From the NCBI GenBank assembly GCA_001953115.1, contig LSSL01000499.1, positions 37,723 through 67,595 of the forward strand: 29,873 nucleotides of DNA, in the 5' to 3' direction. The notes beneath the pieces were generated by a model. That model did no database searches. It had not been told where the DNA came from and worked only from the letters and a program-made list of their open reading frames with translations. Shown here in pieces: positions 22,737 through 29,873 of this stretch. Within the stretch, counting starts at the first letter, position 1. Every line of letters begins with the position of its first letter. Origin of the DNA: Smittium mucronatum (Eukaryota; Kickxellomycota; Harpellomycetes; Harpellales; Legeriomycetaceae). Position numbers and translations under genes: made by a program.

Positions 22737-24050
22737 TCATTGATTTTGGTGATCTTTATGCTCTATTATGGATACTGTGCTATCTGGGATTGTGCGAGCC
22801 ATGACTGAGATGGTGGATGAAGGAGAAGCTTGTTTATCGGAATCAGATAGTAGAGTAGAGTAATCGAAAGGTTTTCCATTTTTATCTAGACCTAAATTGA
22901 ATAGTCTTCTATTAACAAGATCTTCCGAGTCATCTAGATGGTGTCGGCCTACACCCAAGGGAAACTCTATAGACAAAAATCGGCCCTTTCTGGTGACATG
23001 CAAATTCCAAAAGTAGCCAACAAAGTACCAACTGCCTGCGCTTATATACCAAGCAATTAACACATCGATTGTGTAATGGGCACGATTGGCCACAATAATT
23101 ATCGAGCCAGAGAGAGCAAGGCAGAAAGCAACAAAGGCGAATAAGCGCCCATATATATTCCTCCTGTGAAAGGAAACCAGGGACATGAAGCATGTTGCAT
23201 AGACAGTTGTGTGGCCGGAATAAACAGCATCTACGATAGTATACGTCTTTGAACTTAAATCTGCCTAAAAAGAACTAAAACATTAAAATCAAATATATCG
23301 AAAAAATTACCACCACATCGATGCAGGGCTACAGAAGTGAAGGGGTTTCCAGTTATGAATTCACAATCTAAACGAGGATCTGGGACAGAAGTGGTAGCAA
23401 CTGTAGTTCTATAAAACACGTATTTATTTATGTCTTAAATACTATATATAAAATTTGGGGTTTGTTCAAGTCTTACATTCTCAAAAGAAGAGCAATAGAC
23501 CATGACAGCAAGAATCTTGAGAAGTATCTCCAAGGTCTGTCGTAAGTTATCACCCCAATAACGGCAAAACTGATCATCATCGAAACACAGAAATCAGTAT
23601 ACCACAGCATCTGTGTTTGTTTAATTATATCAAAACCTAAATAAGGTGATTAGGTACAGGGGCAAACATATATGAATATGGGACAACTTGTTGATAAGTA
23701 ATAAAAGTTTACCAATATCAGGAAGTACAAGCCGAAATCCTAGTTGGTCATATATTAGTTTGCTTCTTCTTGAAGCGACGTTTGCTAATACATTCTAATC
23801 GGACAAAGAAAAAAGTCTTAATATAGAACTAAAAGGCCAAAAGGCAGTAAATAAGATAAGGAATTGAAAAGAAACCGAAGAACGACTAGATAAATTTAAA
23901 GTAAATGTTTACATTAAACTGGTACGATAGTCCAAAAATTACTAATATAGGGATTATGACAAACAGGTCTCGTTTAGATAATTTCCAGTGAACAATTAAC
24001 CTGTTTTTTATAAATTTATAAAGCAGAATGGGATAGAAAGATAAATTCAT
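22737..24050 (-). CDS. Sphingomyelin-synthase-like (PAP2_C) membrane phosphotransferase, 5 exons
   Basis: The model is complement(join(22737..23230,23311..23408,23477..23636,23713..23794,23913..24050)), 323 aa. Every junction keeps frame. The four blocks typical of sphingomyelin synthases appear in order: LPDIGF (70-75), LLLR followed by a VPDPRLDC block (123-142), CGDAVYSGHT (158-167) and HYTIDV (211-216). His166, His211 and Asp215 are the expected catalytic triad. Hydrophobic helices lie at about 31-45, 90-104, 116-133, 168-180, 188-206 and 215-232. A Ser/Asp-rich cytosolic tail follows (about 255-323). The family moves a phospho-head group from a phospholipid to ceramide in the Golgi or plasma membrane. 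Which head group is used here cannot be told. The start is provisional: the frame stays open upstream to about 24118 without another ATG, so an additional 5' exon is possible. Confidence 0.85.
23231..23310 (-). other. Intron 4 of the SMS-like gene (80 nt), with a second in-frame acceptor
   Basis: The minus-strand donor is GGTG|GTAATT. The acceptor ATCGTAG|ATGCTG gives the exact motif CGDAVYSGHT. A second acceptor (TTTTTAGGCAG|ATTTAAG, exon start at 23260) is exactly 30 nt upstream and keeps the same frame, but would insert ten residues (LSSKTYTIVD) inside the catalytic motif. Confidence 0.8.
23409..23476 (-). other. Intron 3 of the SMS-like gene (68 nt)
   Basis: The donor is GAAT|GTAAGA and the acceptor is TTTATAG|AACTAC, phase 2. 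Splicing joins LLLR to ITTVATTSVPDPR. Confidence 0.85.
23637..23712 (-). other. Intron 2 of the SMS-like gene (76 nt)
   Basis: The donor is ATTG|GTAAAC and the acceptor is TTATTTAG|GTTTTG, phase 1. Splicing builds LPDIGFDII. CCTAATC about 15 nt before the acceptor is a branch-site candidate. Confidence 0.88.
23795..23912 (-). other. Intron 1 of the SMS-like gene (118 nt)
   Basis: The donor is TAAT|GTAAAC and the acceptor is CCGATTAG|AATGTA, phase 0. This is the longest intron in the window. Support is weaker than for the others because the N-terminal sequence is not a conserved motif. Confidence 0.7.
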
Positions 24051-24600
24051 ATCTACAATGAAGAAGTAGTCGAGTTTTTTGAGACGGTAAAAGATAGGGA
24101 TAATCCCATATATGGAAGCTTAGTGAGTAAAGACGATTAAAGGATATAGAATCGGAGCCAAAAAATGTGAATTATCCAAGAGATGATATACCATTGTTTA
24201 AAAGAAGTGTTCGGCAAAGATATGTAAAAGATACTAAGTATAAATGCAATGAGAAATAATGGCAAGTGTTTTTAGCTTAGTATTTTTCATGGCCTGATGA
24301 CTGATTCCTGGGCTGCTGATTTGCCAAGAGAAAGTGGTTTGTGTACCCCAAGAGCTGCAGAAGGATCTGCTTGAGCAAACAACCCTTTGCCCAATTCTCC
24401 ATGGAGGTCATTCGTGTTGCGTATTCTCTGCTTATTTTCTATCACTCGCAAAGATGACAACAATCAAAGTGCCATCTTTCCTCCATATATTCAAAACTAT
24501 TGCTCTGCAGAGCTCTGCCATCCAATACTAGCCAATTGGTGACGGTTATGTTTTTATTTAGTTGGCGTCGATCCCAATTATAAACACCGAATTGTGCCTC
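24051..24600 (-). promoter_or_regulatory. Upstream region of the SMS-like gene
   Basis: The region holds a possible 5' coding extension to 24118 and then a GC-richer stretch. It includes a 12-bp palindrome GCTCTGCAGAGC (24502-24513) overlapping a second, CAGAGCTCTG (24508-24517). A palindromic CCAATTGG at 24532-24539 holds CCAAT on both strands. These are candidate activator sites, by inference only. The 65-codon frame at 24334-24531 starts with GTG and is not called. Confidence 0.4.
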
Positions 24601-26000
24601 CTCCCTTTTTTTGGTCACGATTATCCTCTGTGAATCACGCCTCGACTAATCTTATTCGCTAGTATTATTTTCCGAGAAAGATATTTATGGATCGTCATTG
24701 GCACAATAAGTCTGAAAATAAATAAATATCCCTGATTGTGCACCTTGTAAACAATTAGGCTCTTCAAGCGGAATCTACTTGAAATACCCGTTTTGACTGT
24801 TTCGAGAATAAATTCGCGAAATTAAAAATCTGCGGTTGGGTGTAAGTTTTGGATTCGCTCCTAAAAGGCCTATGTGCCCTTTCCTTTCCTTATCTGTATC
24901 TCATATACGCTGTCAGATGTAGTTTCTTATTACATAATACACGCCCCATATTCCTAAGGCTAATCGCTGCAAATTAGATAAATTCCCTTCTTTTAATAAA
25001 TTATTTTCTTCCAAACTTACTGGATTATTTGCACCATTCCAACAATTTCCATATACTGATGGTTATCGTTACATCACTAAAGGTGTCACGATTGGAATAT
25101 AGTAGAAAATTGTGTAATAATACATCATCCTTGGTTATTATGATCTGATAATTCCCCCAACAAATATCCCCCAGTTACAATTAGTTTCCCTAAAAAAACA
25201 TTCACTATTTTCATTTTAAAATATCACCAAGTTTTATTGGCAGATAAAAACCAACGAAAGCCACAACTCATTTGCATTGGATAGATTTTGTTGGTTTTAG
25301 TTTTTATATTTTAGCCCTTTGAGGGGCAATGGTACAAAAAATGGCTTTCGCTTTTTGCTCAATGTTTTCATTAAGCTAATATTTACTGTATACCATTGGA
25401 TAAATCTAATTGTTAGGCAATTGAAATGGCTAATATGAGCAAATAGGGGATAGACTTATATTTGGGCCCGGAAAGGGTTAATATTTCAAAATACTTGAAA
25501 TTCCTCATTTCCGTTACACTTAGGGTTTTTGTTGCTTGCCATTTGCACTGGCATAGAATTGATTCAGGCATTTAATGTTGTACTATTCTAATCTTCCAAG
25601 GCCCAGATTTATGCCAATTCAATTAGTAAAAAGGTACCAAGATCGGTATGGCTATTGCAAACATGAAAATCCCCAAGAATTTGTTTCTTATTACTACTTG
25701 AAATGTGCCTCAATAACGTTTAAAATATCCATATTATATTGACTGTATACATTTCCCTTTTTAATTAGATGAAATACACGACTCCTTTTCAATAGATAGC
25801 AAATTCGCAGTGATATCTTCACCAGATTGTTATAGAAACTAAATGTTTTGAAGTTGAGAATCAAGGTCGTTTAATGCAAGAGCTTTAATTCCATTTTATC
25901 CCACTACAATACAATACTAAGTGGCAAATTAAAATATTATCTTTATTGCTTTATTCTCATTTTTTCATCACAGAATCTTTTTTGTTAATTCGTTTTTTTA
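24601..26000. other. Non-coding region of moderate composition
   Basis: About 1.4 kb with clearly more G and C than the deserts but no ORF over 60 codons in any frame and no tRNA fold seen. It holds the second copy of the 18-base motif TTTTATTGGCAGATAAAA (25232-25249). An unidentified non-coding RNA, a distal promoter or a worn pseudogene would all fit; I see nothing that decides. Confidence 0.4.
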
Positions 26001-26468
26001 TATTTAATCTCTTAATTAAAGTTATTAAAAAGTACACGAAGTGGCTGGATCTTAATCTTAATTGTTTTAATAGCTCTTTAAATAAGGTATCTTTATAAAT
26101 GAAGGAAAATGATTTCTTGAAATCATCAACATTCTGTTTCTGTCTTTTATTGTTTTTTTATTTTCTGGTCAGAATAATGATGGTCTTATTCTGCATTATA
26201 TATACATCAAAAAATAATTTACTTTATATCCCACATATTCTCAAAAAAAAAACAATTTCTTTTCTTCAAACTATAATTTAATTTTAATTAGTCAATCGCA
26301 CTGAGTGGAGTTTTTTTTGGTTTGAGTACTAGATTCAACAAAAAATATGTAGTCATTATCAGTTTTTTTTTCATCAAGAATTTGGTTAAATTTAATTATT
26401 TTACAGGTTTATTTTAATTTAATTTAATAATAAAATAAAGTCTTTAATACGAGCTCTGAAGCATTATT

Positions 26469-26521
26469 ACAATCCCGATTACGCTTAATAGTTATAAAAT
26501 ATTTGAAACACGCGGGATTGT
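26469..26521. repeat. Inverted repeat with 9-bp GC-containing arms
   Basis: ACAATCCCG (26469-26477) is matched by its exact reverse complement CGGGATTGT (26513-26521) across 35 bases. It is one of few C/G runs in this block. Confidence 0.7.
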
Positions 26522-29325
26522 TTTTGTTTTTTTAAAAAAGGCCAGCTAAAACAGATATAATTTCTTTGTTTTTCAAAGATTTAAATTCATATTTAAATCG
26601 ATTTTCTTGGCCTTTAAACTATTTTTTTTCAAATTATTCCCAATGAAAGCTTCCATGTTTATACTGGTTACAAAAAAAATTGTCAAAGAAGTTTAGTAGC
26701 TCTTTCCTCCGCAAAATTTCGGTCAGTTAATATGAAATAGTTATGAGAGCTTTAGCTTCGTGTGGGTTTGTCCACTTTATGTTTTTTTTAAAAAAATTAA
26801 CTTCATTTGTATTTTCGTACAATCACAACTCCATTCGATATACTATTTCCACTATAATTAAAACCTAATAAAATGAAATTTTAATATTTTTACCTCAATA
26901 TTTTAAAATTGTGATATAATTAAATTAAAATCATAATCCAAACAATTTTTTTAGTTTTTTGATTAATATCATTTTCTCTGTATATGTTTTAAATCTAAAT
27001 TTAAAAAAAAGTGCAAAAAATAAACTTTTCCTGTAAATTGATGGTATTTTAAATAAAAAAAATATTTAAATGCAAAAACTTTTCCAGTTAAGTTTAATAG
27101 TGAAAATTGATTTATTTAAATATCCAATACTTATTAGGTATAAATCTTAGATTAAAAAATAATAAAGCGGGTGTTTATTAATAATGTAAAACGATATCTA
27201 ATTATTATTTCCCCTTTTTATTAAAAAACTTCAAGTGGTTATCTATATGTCTAATTTTAATTTAATTTAATATTTTATAAAATCCCATTTCAGAACATTT
27301 TTGCCTGTGTTTTTCGATTTTTTTTTTTTAAAAAAAGAATTTAGGTAAAACGATTTGATGTATGCATTATTTTTAAATCATAAGCAATTTAAAAAATTTA
27401 AAAAGAATAAAAATAAAAAAGTTTTTTATCTTGGGTGGTAAACATTAAACTAAGGGAAAATACTCATTATTCGGTACGATCAAATTTAATAAAAAAAAAT
27501 GGAAAAAAAAAAAAAGTTTTTTCCCGAAAATAATTGAACGTTTTTTTTCAGAAATTCAGTAATGAATTTTAGTATAATAAATGAAATTTAGAGACATTTT
27601 TTTTTACACTAAATCAAATACATCTCAATGCCTAAAAATGGCCTATAAAAATTATTTTTGAATTGAAAACAATCTTTTTATATGTCTTTGGGTTTTTTCT
27701 AGATTTAAAGGTTTTTATAATGTATTAAACAGAAAAAAAAATTGAAATTTTCTCAATATATAAATTTTAAATCGCAATATGGTCTAATTTAATTTTTGTA
27801 AATAAACGTTTATTTTAAACAATAAAATAACAAATAAAATTTTAGCTATTTATTTTTTCGTATTATTAACAAATTTTAAGTGAAATATTCCAACCCTTTT
27901 TATCCCTCAAAATTAAAATCCCTTGCAACCCCATTTTTTTAAATCCAATATTATTTTTTTTAAGAAAAAATATTAATTGAAATAAAGATCCTATTTAAAG
28001 AATTTTTGGATCAAAATAAGAATAAATATCAATTAAAAATTATTGTTCAATTTTCAGATAAAAAATATTTCGATTTTTATATAAAATTTACCATAAATAC
28101 CAAAAAAAATATTTGATCAGGATAATTTTTTTAGCAAGAAACCAATGAATTAATGTGTTTTATTTAAAAATAAAAACTTCCGTTAAACTCTAGAACTAGA
28201 TGTTTTCCCATATAGAAGTTTTTGTACTGCTTGAAACTGACTAGATAACTTTTTTTTCGAGTAATAAATCATAATATTTATAATAATTTGCGCTAGAAAT
28301 TATTTTTTTTAAAAAAAAATGTATTATAAAATCATTTTAATCAAGATATTTTGAATTTTGAATTTTGAATAATTTTAATTCCTAATATTTAAAATTCATT
28401 TATATACTAAATTAAACAATTCAAAAATAATCAGCTCTAATATTATTTATTTAATTTTTAATTATTTTTATTTATAAATGTATATCATGTCCAAAAATTT
28501 CTATAACTATTTCTTAATAGTTATTGAAAAAAATATATATACATATTTATTGATATTTATTACATAATTTTTATTATTTAATACTTTTATATAAAAAACA
28601 TTAATTTACTATCACATTTTAAAGAAATAATAATCGATGAAAAAAAAATTAATTTTTTGGTAAAATTGGTATTTAGCAATAAAAATATTTTAATAAACTG
28701 ATTTATAGTTATAAAAAAAATGTGATTTTTCGTCTTAGAAAAATTTCTTAATATTTTTTTCTAATTTTTCGTGAATTAATTGTATATTTAATTATTTTCT
28801 ATCTAATAAACTAGAATATTTTTAATTGTTATTAATTGCATGTTTTATATCCCTATTTTAATAATTATTTAGGCACTTTTTTTTTAAAAAAAAAGATGAA
28901 AAAAGAATTAGAAAACTCAGCCATTTTTTCTCATAATTATAGAATAAATATTATTTTACGCGGTTTACTTTGATTTCACCGAGGATTTTTTTTCTAATTG
29001 AGGCCACATTAGTTTAAAAATATTATGGTGAATAATATTACCCTTTTTGAAAACTTGACATTTTTCTTATTAAAGGTGAAATTAGAATGGTATCTTAGTG
29101 TTTTTTTTATAAAAAATTAGGCTAATTTATAAAGAAATAGTACTTATTTATAAAATAGTAGATTAAATTTTTTTATCGAAAAAGTCATCAATTTTTCTGC
29201 TGTAAAAAATGACGTAAATCTAACATTTTATTTATTATAAATTTAAAAACCAAAATTTTGTGGTTGTATTTAGATTAAAGGCGATTTTTTTAAGGGATAT
29301 TTTACTAAATTAATAATGATAATGA

Positions 29326-29354
29326 TTATATTATATTATATTATATTATATTAT
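29326..29354. repeat. (TTATA)n pentanucleotide microsatellite
   Basis: Five full TTATA units followed by TTAT. Confidence 0.95.
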
Positions 29355-29873
29355 TTGGTTATAAAAATGACCAATTTATTTTTCTGGATTAAATGAGTTA
29401 GAGACTATTATTTTGAGTTTTTTTTAAAAAATCTATTTGAAAAAAATGGTAAAAAAACGAGCTATTCAAATTTATAACCAATAATATAAATTTTATCTTT
29501 TTAAACCCATAAAAATAAAATATTTGAGCTATTGGCTAAATTTATTTATTTTAATGCAATTTAATGGATTTTTTTCTTCTATTATTATAGAAAATTATAG
29601 AAAAATAATTTAAAAAATAAATCATATATGCATTATCATTTTTTGAAATTGACGCATTAATTATTTTTTTTTTCTAATTTATATTATTCTAGGGGTTTTC
29701 TCATAGCTCTTACCTCGGAAAAAATAAAAATCAGCATGTTAGGCTTATAAAGTTTTTAAATACATATTCGAATAAGTTTAGATCTAAATAAAAAAAATAT
29801 CCTTTAAAAAAATTTAAATTTTTGTGGCTTAATTTTCACTGTCGAAAAAATAATTTCTAGAAATAATTATACC

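Larger units (their letters stand above)
26001..29873. other. AT-rich gene desert, right block
   Basis: It resembles the 8-21 kb block in composition. The 60-codon frame at 26099-26281 is Phe/Leu-rich low complexity and not called. A GC-richer patch at about 26640-26790 contains no recognisable protein or RNA. Small repeats are listed separately. The desert continues past the window end. Confidence 0.6.

Noticed and set aside
23231..23260. Shorter 50-nt form of intron 4 in the SMS-like gene as the main model
   Set aside because: It would place ten extra residues inside the conserved CGDxxxSGHT motif; the acceptor 30 nt downstream gives the exact motif and a normal intron length.
26099..26281. 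60-codon frame rich in Phe and Leu
   Set aside because: Low-complexity translation of T-rich desert with no gene-like features.
14235..28370. Short triplications TTTGAAA (14235-14258) and TTTTGAA (28349-28370)
   Set aside because: Brief A/T-rich slippage repeats with no link to each other beyond composition.

Overview
This is nuclear DNA from a eukaryote, most likely an ascomycete fungus of yeast type. The evidence is short GT-AG introns (about 68 to 118 nt), an ER glucosidase II beta subunit, a nuclear-encoded mitochondrial ribosomal protein, a serine/threonine-rich wall-anchored type of surface protein and a fungal-style tRNA-Gln gene. Three of the five protein genes need introns to read properly, and one has five exons. 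That is more introns than most budding yeasts carry. Branch sites do not match a strict TACTAAC. I cannot name the genus.

Layout. Positions 1-7515 form a gene island: the 3' part of a surface protein gene with a mucin-like repeat (+), mitochondrial ribosomal protein uS2m (+), glucosidase II beta (-, one intron) and an HSL-type alpha/beta hydrolase (+, one intron). Positions 7516-21618 are a very AT-rich, gene-free stretch. It contains one recognisable item, a decayed Tc1/mariner transposon at about 16438-18320 with terminal inverted repeats of about 237 bp and a minus-strand transposase pseudogene (DD34E spacing). A tRNA-Gln(CTG) gene lies at 21619-21690. A five-exon sphingomyelin-synthase-like gene (-) occupies 22737-24050. 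A moderately AT-rich, apparently non-coding stretch follows to about 26000, then a second AT-rich desert runs to the end.

The genes share no operon-like logic, as expected in a fungus. Two of them act on the secretory pathway: glucosidase II beta trims N-glycans in the ER, and the SMS-like enzyme would modify sphingolipid head groups in the Golgi or plasma membrane. The surface protein is a cargo of that pathway. The contrast between ordinary gene islands and transposon-bearing AT deserts suggests either RIP-like mutation, an AT-rich heterochromatic block or a regional centromere. The sequence alone does not decide between these.

Gene models were built by hand from reading frames and splice signals. 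Reading frames are continuous across every intron proposed.
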